The translations under genes were made by a program, and so were the position numbers. From Bin5 sp034422415 (lineage in GTDB: Bacteria; Chloroflexota; Anaerolineae; Caldilineales; Caldilineaceae), in assembly GCA_965202955.1 (NCBI GenBank), contig OZ241871.1, positions 558,001 to 622,000 of the forward strand: a stretch of 64,000 nt of DNA. Reading direction: 5' to 3'. Under the pieces are notes generated by a model that saw nothing but the letters and a program-made list of their open reading frames with translations, had not been told where the DNA came from and searched no databases. Positions 52,440-64,000 of the stretch are shown in pieces (position 1 is the stretch's first letter; every line of letters begins with the position of its first letter).

Positions 52440-53418
52440 TCAGCGTTCCGCCTCCGCCTTGGCTGCCTTGTCAATAGACCATCGATACAGATAGAGACCG
52501 TGGCAGTAGATACGGTCGATCCAGGGCTTGACGACGATCGTTTGCTTGAAGTAGAGAACGGGCACAATGGCGACGATCTCATTGATGGGCAGCATTTCGG
52601 CCTGCTTAAAGAGAGTGACCTGCTCCGCTGGTGGAGCAGTCTGAGCGGCGATCGTGGTATCATTGAACTGTCGCACAAACTCCCCGACTTGAGGATCGTC
52701 GAGATAGAGCAACGGCTCGTTGCTGCCCTGCGTCGGGTTGAAGACCTCATGGACCCAGTTGTTGGCGTGGGGATAGTCGGCGCGCCAGAGGAGGAAGTAG
52801 ATGTCTGGCTTGCCCTCCAACGGTGACTGGGGACGCAGGCTGTAGAGATGGGCGCCCCAGTCCATGTACTCGAACTCGAATTCGATCTGCGGAAAAACGG
52901 CGGTCCACAGCTCGCTGGCGGCCAAGGCAACAGGGCTTTCGCCTTCGAAGAGGAGGAGTCTGAGTCCTTCGCCGCGCGGATGTCCGGCCTCGGCCATCAG
53001 TGTCTGCGCCATCTCGACGGCGACGTTGTGTCCCAAGCCACCGTCTTCTTCAGCAACGGCCCAGGGCGCGTTGTCTGGGTCACCGGGCTGCGGCGCACCG
53101 AAATTGAGCGAGTTAGTAAAGGTATCCGGGATCTGCCCGCCTTTAAGCGTCTCTTCAACGAGGGTCTTGCGGTCCAGTGTCATTGAGAGAGAGCGCCGCA
53201 CCCTGACATCACTGACCGCCTCGCGCTGGGTGACAAAGCCGGCATAGTAGGTGCAGTTGCTATGAAAGTGTCTGTACTCGGATGCCAGCTCGGAACCGGC
53301 TGCGGTCGCACTGTCCAACTCATCAAAGGGCACTTTCGCCCAATCGAACTCATTGCCGCGGTACTTGAGTGAAATGGAAGGCAGGGATGCAAGCGACGTG
53401 AATCCCTGCCCAAGTGCC
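52440..53418 (-). pseudogene. Oligopeptide-binding protein, N-terminal half missing
   Basis: The frame ends with a typical binding-protein C-terminal half: EFDWAKVPFDELD, YYAGFVTQREAVSDVRVRRSLSMTLDRKTLVEE, GEGLRLLLFEG, FLLWRADYPHANNW and ILYFKQTIVV-like LYFKQTIVV. The signal peptide, lipobox and first 200-250 residues are absent. Homology begins near 53366, only about 50 bases after the stop of the upstream ATPase gene, and the open frame before it overlaps that ATPase gene. A deletion has probably removed the 5' part. Without a signal sequence the product could not reach the outside, so I call it a pseudogene. It was likely the binding protein for the ATPases next to it. Confidence 0.75.
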
Positions 53419-54497
<1,079 letters not shown>

Positions 54498-54501
<4 letters not shown>

Positions 54502-55520
54502 GCGACGGCCTCCACCTGTTCATCGGCGCTAGTATCATAGATTTCGACTTCGGACAGGTCGACCCAGCAGGCTGTCTTGCGCACGGCATCGATCGCTGTC
54601 AAGGACGGGTTCTCTTCGTGGCACTTGTCGATCACGAAGGGACAGCGGGGCGCAAAGGGGCAACTCTGCGGCGGATCTAGCAGGTCGGGCGGCAGGCCTT
54701 CAATCGGGATCAGCCTCCGCTGTCTGCCAAGGTCCAGCCGCGGAATTGAACGCAGCAAGCCGAGCGTATACGGATGTCGGGGATGGCCGTAGATTACGTC
54801 GACCGGACCCTCTTCAACGATGAAACCGGCATACATCACCAACACGCGGTCGGCCATGCCGGCGACAACGCCGAGGTCGTGCGTAATCCAGATAATGGCC
54901 ATGCCCAGCTCGCTCTGCAGCCGCCGCACAAGATCGACGATCTGGGCCTGAATCGTAACGTCGAGCGCAGTTGTCGGCTCGTCGGCGATGAGAAGCTGCG
55001 GGTTGCAGCTCAGGCCCATCGCGATCATCACGCGCTGACGCATGCCGCCGGAAAACTGGTGCGGGTAGTCGTCCAGCCTGGCCGAGGCATCGGGAATGCC
55101 GACCAGCTCCAACAGTTCGACAGCCCTTGCGCGGCTCTCCTCGCGGTTCATGTTCAGATGCAGTTCAAGCGCCTCGGTGATCTGACGGCCGATCGTCAGC
55201 ACGGGATTGAGTGACGTCATCGGGTCCTGGAAGATCATCGCAATGCGGTTGCCGCGAATCTGGCGCAACTCCTCTTCATTGAGCTGCAACAGGTCCTGGC
55301 CGTCGAAATTCACTTCCCCGTTGACGATCTTCCCCGGCGGTTCAGGGATCAGCCGGATCAGCGACATGACACCGACACTCTTGCCGCTGCCCGATTCGCC
55401 TACGATCGCGACCGTCTCGCCCTCGGCGACCTCATAGCTGATGCCGTTGACCGCGTGGACGATTCCATCCTGGGTGAAGAACTGCGTCTGGAGATTGCTG
55501 ACTTCAATCAGGTTGGCCAT
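54498..55520 (-). CDS. Oligopeptide ABC transporter ATPase (DppD/OppD type)
   Basis: 340 residues. Start LIEVSNLQTQFFTQDGIVHAVNGISYEV is the DppD pattern; Walker A GESGSGKSVG near 43, MIFQDPMTSLNPVLTIG near 95, the signature FSGGMRQRVMIAMGLS near 155, Walker B LLIADEPTTALD, the H-loop ITHDLGVVAG, and a C-terminal CPFAPRCP. It forms a heterodimer with the DppF-like protein; the genes overlap (ATGA). It lies 142 bases after argH, so it may have its own promoter there. Confidence 0.94.
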
Positions 55521-55662
55521 GACTCTCTCTTTCGTATTCCGATGTCGCTGCCCTCGATTGAGCGTAGTGGATGTGCTATTCTAACAACGGCAAAGCTCTT
55601 TGTCAATTCACAAAAACGCGGGGAAAACTGTGCGGCCGGCTCGGTGTTGGGAACGCAAGAAT

Positions 55663-57039
<1,377 letters not shown>

Positions 57040-57080
57040 TATAGCCTTTCTCCCAACTGCCTTACCCATACGGCCCGGCG

Positions 57081-58094
57081 TCAGCGCTCCGCAGTCCTGG
57101 CAGGCACAGAGATTTGGGGTTGATACTCTGCAACCGGCGAACAGAACGCAACCGTGCCCCGCGTTCGTTTCACCCACCATACGATCAACAGAGTGCCGAC
57201 AGCCATGGCTGCAACACCAATCAGTCCGGCCTCCGGCCCGAACGCGCCGCCGGTCCACTGTTCGGGACCGCTCTGCTCCACCGCGATGAAGGTTGTGAGA
57301 TTGACCGTCGTTCCGCTTACCGGTAAGCCGAAGACGTTACCCTGGAAGAAGTTCCAGGTGATATGCAGGCCAATCGGAATCGCCAATTCGTCGGTCAGCA
57401 GAAAGGGCAACCCCAGCAAGAGACCGGCCAGACAAAGATAGAACGTGCTGACCGCCGACGCGCTTGGATTGCCGGCATGGAGCAGCCCGAATACCGCCGC
57501 GGAAATCAGCAGCGCCAGCAGCATCGCCAATTTGCGGCCCAATGGACTGAAGCTGAAACCCTCAGCCAGATTCTTCAACAGATATCCGCGCACCATCAGT
57601 TCTTCATAGATGCCCACCATCAGAAAGAGGGTCAGGGGCCAGGCGAGCGCCGTCCAGAAGGGCAGCGGCAAACGGGTATAGAATGTACCCTTGATTGTAA
57701 TCCATCCCAGGGCCAACTCAACAAGAAAGACCAGGAACATCAACAGCGCGCCCAAAACCAGACCGAAACACAGGTCCCGCCACCAGGCAGCCGTGAACTG
57801 CAAGCCGAGATCGGAAACGGGACGGCGGTCGAAGAATCGGGCCGCAAAGAGGGTCGGCAACACCCAGGCCAGCGCGCCCAGGACCACGAAAACCAATTCG
57901 CGGACAAGGCGTCTTTGGGCGACGGAGCCGGCATCGCTCATCGCAGATCCCTGACCCGCCCCGGGGAGAGAACTCTGCAGCGAGAACAGCGCCAGGCCAG
58001 CGGCGGCCAGCAGCAGCACGAAGAGGACAAGCCGCCAAAGCGCCCGCGGGCGCCCGTCTACAGGATTCCAGAAAAGCTGCTGCAGTTTACTCAT
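57081..58094 (-). CDS. CPBP-family intramembrane protease
   Basis: 337 residues, about eight hydrophobic helices. CPBP motifs: EELMVRGYLLKNL near 165 (catalytic Glu pair and Arg), FGLLHAGNP near 205 (His), and HITWNFFQGNVFG near 245 (His and Asn). Members are Rce1-like membrane proteases, often for maturing or degrading small peptides. It begins QQLFWNPVDGRPRALWRLVLF, a conserved head shared with the decayed paralogue upstream. Its stop lies 41 bases before the argH start. Confidence 0.88.
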   Translation of the reverse strand: MSKLQQLFWNPVDGRPRALWRLVLFVLLLAAAGLALFSLQSSLPGAGQGSAMSDAGSVAQRRLVRELVFVVLGALAWVLPTLFAARFFDRRPVSDLGLQFTAAWWRDLCFGLVLGALLMFLVFLVELALGWITIKGTFYTRLPLPFWTALAWPLTLFLMVGIYEELMVRGYLLKNLAEGFSFSPLGRKLAMLLALLISAAVFGLLHAGNPSASAVSTFYLCLAGLLLGLPFLLTDELAIPIGLHITWNFFQGNVFGLPVSGTTVNLTTFIAVEQSGPEQWTGGAFGPEAGLIGVAAMAVGTLLIVWWVKRTRGTVAFCSPVAEYQPQISVPARTAER

Positions 58095-58197
58095 CCGCTG
58101 AAAGTGGCTTGCCCTCGCGCGGCGTCGGCGCCGGTTCCCTGATACCCTGTCGGCAAGGAGCGGGAAGTGACGGTTCGAACGATAGAACGCCGGCCGC

Positions 58198-59176
58198 TCA
58201 GTCCTCGGAAGGCGGCCGGTAATCAGCCAATGAGAGCGAGAGACTAAAAGTGCCGCGCGTGCGTTTCACATACCAGACCACGGCCAGCGAGCCGACGATC
58301 ATGGCGATAAAGCCGAGCAATCCGGCCTCGGACCCGAATCCGCCTCCGGTCCAAAGGTCGGGGCCTCCCTAGACAGTATCTTATGATAGTCGTCCGCATT
58401 GCGGTGTTCCCGCTGACCGGAAACCCGAAAACGTTGCCCTGAAGGAAGTTCCAGGCGACGTGAATCCCGATCGAGAGGGCCAGTTCGCCTGTCAACATGA
58501 GAGGCAGACCAAGAAACAGGCCTCCCAGAGTGATCTTGAAAGTCGTATAAGCCGTCGCCCGTGGGTTGGCGGCGTGAAGCAGGCCGAACAAGATCGAGGA
58601 GACTATCCAGCCCAGAAAGACGGCGTTTCTGCCGCTCAACCGTCCGAAATTGAAACCTTCGGCGATGTTTTTCAGCTGTTAGCCGTGGAAAACGAGCTCC
58701 TCGTAGGCACCCACGAGGATAAACAGGACCAGAAAAAGCAGGAATCCTGCCGCGAAAGGAAGCGGCAGGACGGTCAAGAAAAGGCGTTCGACCGTGACCC
58801 ACCCCATGGCCAGCTCGAAGACAAAGATGGCACCCATCAAGAGGGCGCCGAGGAGCAGCCCAAAGAGAAGATCGCGCAGCCAGCGGGCGTTCCAGACAAT
58901 GCCGTAGTCGCTGAAACTACTTCGGTCCAGCAGTTTGGCCGCCAGGATGGTAACGACGACGTATGCCAGGCCGGTCATTATCTGGGAGGCCATGGCGAGT
59001 AAGGGGTTGGGCCCGCTGCCATCCCCGCCTTGAACGGCTGAAGCGATGGGGCGCAGGATGACAGCAGATACGAGTTGCAGCCCGACAAAGATGACAGCGA
59101 AGTGCACGACCACGCGCCAGCCCGCACGCAGCCTCCTGTCGGTGGGATTCCAGAAGACTTCTACAATCTCTTGCAT
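58198..59176 (-). pseudogene. Decayed CPBP protease paralogue
   Basis: AAGGAG precedes ATG 59176, and the head QEIVEVFWNPTDRRLRAGWRV is a paralogue of the intact CPBP gene downstream. The frame reads normally to YEELVFHG, where TAA at about 58680 replaces the Tyr codon of the EELxxxGYLLKN motif. The frame then continues LKNIAEGFNFGRLSGRNAV, FGLLHAANP and HVAWNFLQGNVFGFPVSGNT until about 58365. There a one-base shift is needed to return to GGPDLWTGGGFGSEAG and end SLADYRPPSED. Two independent lesions make it a clear pseudogene of a recent tandem duplication. Confidence 0.9.
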
Positions 59177-59327
59177 GACTGACTCCTTTTTCAGCAGGGG
59201 ACCTGTATGCATTAGTATACAGGACAACACAGCCAAACGGGACTCGACCACTTCACGAATTAAAGGTAAAGTACAGAAAGACCCGCCGCTTCTCCCGGCC
59301 GATACTGAATGCAATCGAAGGAAAGAC

Positions 59328-59624
59328 TTGACAAGCAGGGTTTTGGTAGGGAAAACCGCGACTCGCGTTCTCGATACAGCCGACCGTATCAAAGAGACCG
59401 GCCCCTGGTCCGCCGACTCCGTGCAGGCCGACTCGCTCACCATATACAACAGCCGCGTGGTTGGATTCTACGATTCGAGATGCCGCGACCAATTTGAAAG
59501 CGCAGTTCGCCATTTCGAAAAAGCCTTGGCGAAGCGTAACCCCCAATGCCGCGCTGTCCGCGGCCCGATGGTTGGCGCGGGACAGTGCAACTTCAATAGC
59601 CGGAGCAGCAGAAACGACAGATGA
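59328..59624 (+). CDS. Small YHS-like cysteine-containing protein
   Basis: 98 residues from TTG 59328, with AAGGA at about 7 bases. The segment TRVLDTADRIKETGPWSADSV, DSLTIYNSRVVGFYDSRCRDQFESAVRHFEKAL resembles the YHS-domain pattern (a variant of VGFCNPGCRDxF), in which the first Cys is here Asp-neighbouring Tyr. The final 25 residues are unlike a domain and may be unstructured. The stop overlaps the next gene's ATG (ATGA), so the two are translationally coupled. Function unknown; metal binding is possible. Confidence 0.6.
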   Translation: MTSRVLVGKTATRVLDTADRIKETGPWSADSVQADSLTIYNSRVVGFYDSRCRDQFESAVRHFEKALAKRNPQCRAVRGPMVGAGQCNFNSRSSRNDR

Positions 59625-60181
59625 CTGACCGTGGCAAAGAGACCGCCAGAAAAGGCAGGCTGAGAGAGTCTGCGGGCAGTGAAGCGAGGCCTCGCCGGCG
59701 GCGCGGATTAAATGAATGGCAGGACCTGATCACCGAGCAGCTTGAAGACGCCGCGTCCAAAGGCGCATTCAACAACCTGCCGGGTTCAGGGCGGCCCCTG
59801 CGCCTGAACGAGCATCCCAACGAGCCGTCCGATATGCGCATGGCCAACAAGCTGCTCAAGGACAACGATCTGACGCCGACCTGGATTGGCGACCGCAAGA
59901 CGCTTCAGAGCGAAATCGAGGCGCTCCGCACGGCGATGCATATCCAATGGACACGGACATGCACCCGCGCAAACGCGCCAGGGACCGATGCGGAAGCGCT
60001 CGAAAGCGGCTGGAAGCGAACGCTGCACAGCTGGGAAGAGCAGATCGCCGACCTCAACCGCCGCATCGCCGACCTCAACATCACCCTCCCCGTCTGGCGC
60101 ATGGAACTCCACCGGCTGAGGCTGGACGAGGAGCTTGAACGGATCGGCGCCGTACGTACCCTGGCAGAAAACAGGCGGTAG
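59621..60181 (+). CDS. DUF1992 (DnaJC28-conserved) protein
   Basis: 186 residues from ATG 59621. The conserved block LITEQLEDAASKGAFNNLPGSGRPLRLNEHP near 36-65 defines the DUF1992/DnaJC28 family, followed by MANKLLKDNDLTPTWIGDRK. The C-terminal 80 residues are a charged coiled-coil-like helix. The first 30 residues are Arg-rich and probably disordered. Function in bacteria is not known. It is coupled to the YHS-like gene and convergent with the deacylase. Confidence 0.85.
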   Translation: MTDRGKETARKGRLRESAGSEARPRRRRGLNEWQDLITEQLEDAASKGAFNNLPGSGRPLRLNEHPNEPSDMRMANKLLKDNDLTPTWIGDRKTLQSEIEALRTAMHIQWTRTCTRANAPGTDAEALESGWKRTLHSWEEQIADLNRRIADLNITLPVWRMELHRLRLDEELERIGAVRTLAENRR

Positions 60182-60202
60182 CCGGTCCTGCGCACCGTAC
60201 TT

Positions 60203-61828
60203 TCAACCCCTGCGGACAAACCGCCCCGGCATCGCGCCGGTGTGCGCGCCGTCTCGCAACACCCGCTCGCCGTTGACCCACACATCCTGTACGCCGACCG
60301 ACAGTCGATGTGAATCGGCAAAGGTGGCGCGGTCGCCGATCGTTTGCGGATCGAAGAGCACGACGTCGGTGCAGAAGCCGTCCCGCAGATGGCCCCTCTT
60401 GCGCAGGCCCAGCCGGTCGGCCACGGCGCCAGTCATCTTGCGCACCGCGTCCTCCAGCGATAGCAGCCGTTCCTCGCGCACGAATTTGCCCAGCACACGC
60501 GGGTATGTGCCGTAGGCGCGCGGGTGGGTGGGGCCGAGTTTCGCGGCCCAGGCCGGGTCCACGCCGGCCGCGTCGCTTGAAATCTTGATCCACGGCAGCG
60601 GCAGCTGCGCGCGCATGTTCTCCTCGCTGATCGAAAGGAAAATCGTGCCAATTCGCTGCCCTTCCGAACGCAGCAGGTCGATGACGCAGTCCAACCAGTC
60701 CTGCCCCCGCTCCGCCGCGATCTGCGCCAGGTTCATACCCACATAGCGCTGGTTCTCCGCCTTCTGGAAGCCCACCGGCAAGACGCCGGCCGCGCCGCCG
60801 CGTGTAGCCAGCTTCCCCTGCGCGCCCCCTCCAGCCAGCACCTCATCGCGCACGCGTGCGCGTGTGCCTGCGTCCTCCAGGATTTGGAAGAAATCGCCGT
60901 CTGCCGCGGTCCACGTCGGCAATAAAGATGACAGCCCGGTGCCCGACGCATCGTAGGGATACATGTCGGCGGTCACGTCCAGTCCTTGCGCGCGCGCCTC
61001 CTCGATGCGGGCGATCACGGAGGGCATCTTATGCCAGTTGGGGGTCCCCGATGCCTTCAGATGATAGATCTCCACCGGCAGTTCGGCGCGGCGGCCTATT
61101 GTCAGCGCCTCCTCCAGCCCCTCGAAGAACCGTGCGGCTTCGGAGCGCAAATGCGTGATGTAGACGCCATGATAGCGGCTCACCACTTTGCAGACCCCGA
61201 CCAGTTCGTCGGTATCGGTGTAGGCATCCGGCGGGTAGATGAGCGCGTATGAGACGCCGAACGCGCCGTCCTCCATCGCCTCGGCCATAGTGCGCTGCAT
61301 CAACGCCATTTCATCGGCGGAGGGACGGCCCATCTCCATGCCCTTGCCGACATGGCGAAGGGTCCCGCCGCCGAGAAAGGAGCCGATGTTGGGCGAAACA
61401 CCGGCGGCCTCGACGTCGCGCAGCCAGTCGCCGAAGCTGGTCCAGCCGCGCATCTTCTCTCGCCAACCGTCGCTAATCGGCATGGACAGGATGGCGTTGT
61501 CCATCGGGTCGGTGTGGCGGCCCGCGACCGGCGCCGGTGTCCAGGCCTCGCCCATGATCTCCGTCGTCACACCCTGTGTGATCTTGGACAGACAGCGCCC
61601 GTCGATCATCAGCGACAGGATCGAATGGCTTTGGATGTCGATGAATCCGGGGCAGGCGACGAGGCCGGTGGCATCCACCACTTCCCCGCACGCTGTTGCG
61701 TCGACCGCGCCCGGCGCGGCGACGCTCTCGATGCGGTCGCCCTGCAGGAGCAGATCGCCGTAGCGCCAGGGGTTGCCCGTGCCGTCGACAATGCGGGCGT
61801 TGCGGATGAGGGTAAGGGATTTGGGCAT
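60203..61828 (-). CDS. N-acyl-D-amino-acid deacylase family protein
   Basis: 541 residues from ATG 61828. It starts TLIRNARIVDGTGNPWRYGDLLLQGDRIESV as expected, then PGFIDIQSHSILSL near 60, QGVTTEIMGEAW, the ligand regions YITHLRSEA near 225 and VEIYHLKASG near 253, and KISSDAAGVDP, AYGTYPRVLGKFVREERLLSLEDAVRKMTG near 440-475. The first HxH pair typical of amidohydrolases (HSH or HTH) reads QSH. It may have a changed metal site. It would release the acyl group from N-acyl-D-amino acids. It is followed closely on the same strand by none, and preceded 9 bases away by a serine hydrolase gene. Confidence 0.82.
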   Translation of the reverse strand: MPKSLTLIRNARIVDGTGNPWRYGDLLLQGDRIESVAAPGAVDATACGEVVDATGLVACPGFIDIQSHSILSLMIDGRCLSKITQGVTTEIMGEAWTPAPVAGRHTDPMDNAILSMPISDGWREKMRGWTSFGDWLRDVEAAGVSPNIGSFLGGGTLRHVGKGMEMGRPSADEMALMQRTMAEAMEDGAFGVSYALIYPPDAYTDTDELVGVCKVVSRYHGVYITHLRSEAARFFEGLEEALTIGRRAELPVEIYHLKASGTPNWHKMPSVIARIEEARAQGLDVTADMYPYDASGTGLSSLLPTWTAADGDFFQILEDAGTRARVRDEVLAGGGAQGKLATRGGAAGVLPVGFQKAENQRYVGMNLAQIAAERGQDWLDCVIDLLRSEGQRIGTIFLSISEENMRAQLPLPWIKISSDAAGVDPAWAAKLGPTHPRAYGTYPRVLGKFVREERLLSLEDAVRKMTGAVADRLGLRKRGHLRDGFCTDVVLFDPQTIGDRATFADSHRLSVGVQDVWVNGERVLRDGAHTGAMPGRFVRRG

Positions 61829-61837
61829 GGGATGTTG

Positions 61838-62737
61838 TCAGGAGTCCTGAAACGCGTCGTAGAGGAGCCGTCCAATGCGTCCGAACGCGCTGTCGATCGC
61901 GATCGGCCTCTCCTTGCTCGCCACCGGGTCGTCGTTCACCGCTTCGTCATCCCAGCGAGAAAAGACGGTGACGGCCACGCGAGAATTGTCGCCGGCGTAT
62001 ATGATCCCGCTGTCGTTGCGGATGCCGGGCAGCGTGCCGGTCTTGTGGGCGCAGCGCGTTCCCGGGGGCAGATAGCGGGGCAGACGGTCGTTGAGCTGCT
62101 GTTTGAGCAGAATCTCCAGCATGCTGTCGCAGGCGGCGCGGCTGACGATTTCGCCGCGCCAGATGCGCGCCAGCAGCTCCGTCAGCGCGGCCGGCGTGCC
62201 CACGTCGTTGTCCGCGCCCAGGCTGTAGCAGCGTCCCGCGCGATTGCGCGGTGCGGTCGCCAGCGCCAGCATGTCCTGCGTAGGGTCGCCGGAGGGCAGC
62301 AGGTCGTCAAAGATCTCTCGGATCGTCATCGGCACGTGAATGTCGGTCAGCCCCAGGCCGTGCATCGTGCGTGTAACGCTGCCTTCTCCTAAGCGGTGGA
62401 TCACCATGTCTGTGGCCGTGTTGTCGCTGATAATGATCATCAGCGTGAGCAGATCGCGCACGGTCGGCGCCAGGCCGTCCTCGAAAAAGACGAGAATGCC
62501 GCTGGGCAGATTCTTCTCCGCCGTAGTCAGCTCCCAGCGATCGTCGAGCGCAAAGCGCCCTTCTTCGGTCTGCCGAAAGGCCTCCACCAGCACAGGGATC
62601 TTGAGCACGCTGCCCATGGGAAAGACGCGCCCGGCGTCGATCTCGATCCGCTGATCGGACTCCAGATGACGCGCGCTGACGGCCATCTCGGCGCCACTGT
62701 CTTCGATGATGCCGCGAATCTCGTATTCGGGAGTCAT
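61838..62737 (-). CDS. Class A beta-lactamase-like serine hydrolase
   Basis: 299 residues from ATG 62737, with AAGGA upstream. Penicillin-binding fold motifs: FPMGSVLKIPVLVEA (SxxK, near 43), IIISDNTATDMVI (SDN, near 102) and RCAHKTGTLPG (KTG, near 232). The omega-loop Glu (ExxLN) that deacylates penicillins in true class A enzymes is not evident; the region reads DDLLPSGD. There is no signal peptide. I therefore favour a peptidase or esterase role over resistance. It starts 42 bases after the isomerase gene and ends 9 bases before the deacylase gene. Confidence 0.8.
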   Translation of the reverse strand: MTPEYEIRGIIEDSGAEMAVSARHLESDQRIEIDAGRVFPMGSVLKIPVLVEAFRQTEEGRFALDDRWELTTAEKNLPSGILVFFEDGLAPTVRDLLTLMIIISDNTATDMVIHRLGEGSVTRTMHGLGLTDIHVPMTIREIFDDLLPSGDPTQDMLALATAPRNRAGRCYSLGADNDVGTPAALTELLARIWRGEIVSRAACDSMLEILLKQQLNDRLPRYLPPGTRCAHKTGTLPGIRNDSGIIYAGDNSRVAVTVFSRWDDEAVNDDPVASKERPIAIDSAFGRIGRLLYDAFQDS

Positions 62738-62778
62738 AGGCTGAATTCCTTGGCAAGCTGAACCAGTGTCCACAGCCT

Positions 62779-63696
<918 letters not shown>

Positions 63697-63770
63697 TGGG
63701 ATGTTTGCTCCTTTCTGATTTTTCATAGCGTGGGAATTCTTCCACACATTAAAATCATCGAATTGATATT

Positions 63771-64000
63771 TCAACCTGGCTGTAGTAAGTTCATCCGATT
63801 GGCCATTTCGAGCCACTCTTTTGTGCCACTAACATCAAATGCTTTCGCTCCATATCCTTCATCCAAGAGGCCTTCAGGCAACAGATGATCGTATTTCTCA
63901 GTGTGCTTATTCACAGCCATTTTGGCCAACTCAGTATTTGATTCACTTTCTTCTTCAATAAAATCGATAAAGCAATTGGAGACGGCAGAGTGAGTGGCGT
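63771..64000 (-). CDS. C-terminal end of an unrecognised protein (runs off right edge)
   Basis: The minus-strand frame is open from the edge to TGA at 63771, at least 75 codons. It reads NCFIDFIEEESESNTELAK, then KYDHLLPEGLLDEGYGAKAFD and ends EWLEMANRMNLLQPG. The composition is acidic, and the DNA is clearly more A/T-rich than the neighbouring genes, which suggests a different origin. No family is recognised from this fragment. About 75 bases separate it from the isomerase start. Confidence 0.65.
   Translation of the reverse strand, partial: ATHSAVSNCFIDFIEEESESNTELAKMAVNKHTEKYDHLLPEGLLDEGYGAKAFDVSGTKEWLEMANRMNLLQPG

Noticed and set aside
58170..58200. GGTTCGAAC string resembling a tRNA T-loop
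   Set aside because: No acceptor or anticodon stems can be formed around it.
61838..62737. Beta-lactamase resistance gene
   Set aside because: SxxK, SDN and KTG motifs fit the fold, but the omega-loop Glu and a signal peptide are missing, so a resistance role is not supported.

Overview
The window looks like chromosomal DNA of a Chloroflexota bacterium, most plausibly of the Caldilinea/Anaerolineae type. This placement is inferred from gene content only. The evidence is moderately high GC coding sequence, an F420:NADPH oxidoreductase, a nickel superoxide dismutase with its maturation peptidase, a DUF6391 protein, an MrfA-type helicase, a lipoprotein binding protein for oligopeptides, plant-type leucine-rich-repeat proteins, and many amidohydrolases and ABC transporters. 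I see no rRNA, tRNA or CRISPR array.

Layout. (1) 1-7.5 kb is accessory and decayed. It holds a large leucine-rich-repeat surface protein (minus strand, running off the left edge), a broken toxin-antitoxin-like pair, a small gene with an in-frame stop, an IS982-family element that has split a small gene after codon 7, a zinc-ribbon protein, and a frameshifted IS1595-family transposase. (2) 7.5-17.9 kb is catabolic and housekeeping: a FadN-type beta-oxidation enzyme, a TauE/SafE exporter, two aminotransferases, adenine deaminase, ribokinase, an M20 deacylase and a YkvA-like membrane protein. (3) 18-32.4 kb holds a helicase-associated-domain protein, an oligopeptide ABC importer (binding protein and two permeases, no ATPases), sodX/sodN, a GNAT protein, a TrmA-family protein lacking its catalytic residues, a large LysM/FG-GAP-like secreted protein, a truncated glycosyltransferase and a nucleotide-sugar epimerase.

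(4) 32.5-37.4 kb on the plus strand: an SsnA-like aminohydrolase, NpdG, and an MrfA-like DEXH helicase with an HNH nuclease domain inside it. (5) 47.0-37.4 kb on the minus strand is an almost gapless run of ten genes: transketolase, DUF6391, holA, an M16 peptidase homologue, an ABC-2 exporter (ATPase and two permeases), two NAD-binding proteins and RNase HII. (6) 47-52.4 kb covers the envelope: an ABC exporter, a metallophosphoesterase, a RodZ-like protein and, divergent from it, an amidase with a near-consensus promoter. (7) 52.4-59.2 kb on the minus strand: two CPBP proteins (one dead), argH, two oligopeptide-transport ATPases and a binding protein that has lost its N-terminal half. (8) 59.3-64 kb: a YHS-like small protein with a DUF1992 protein, then a D-aminoacylase, a serine hydrolase, a sugar isomerase and a partial gene at the right edge.

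Nothing here proves a wholly new multi-gene system. The most unusual items are the helicase-HNH fusion, the catalytically blanked TrmA-family protein, the two complementary halves of an oligopeptide transporter 30 kb apart, and the cluster of several independently broken genes at 2.5-7.5 kb.
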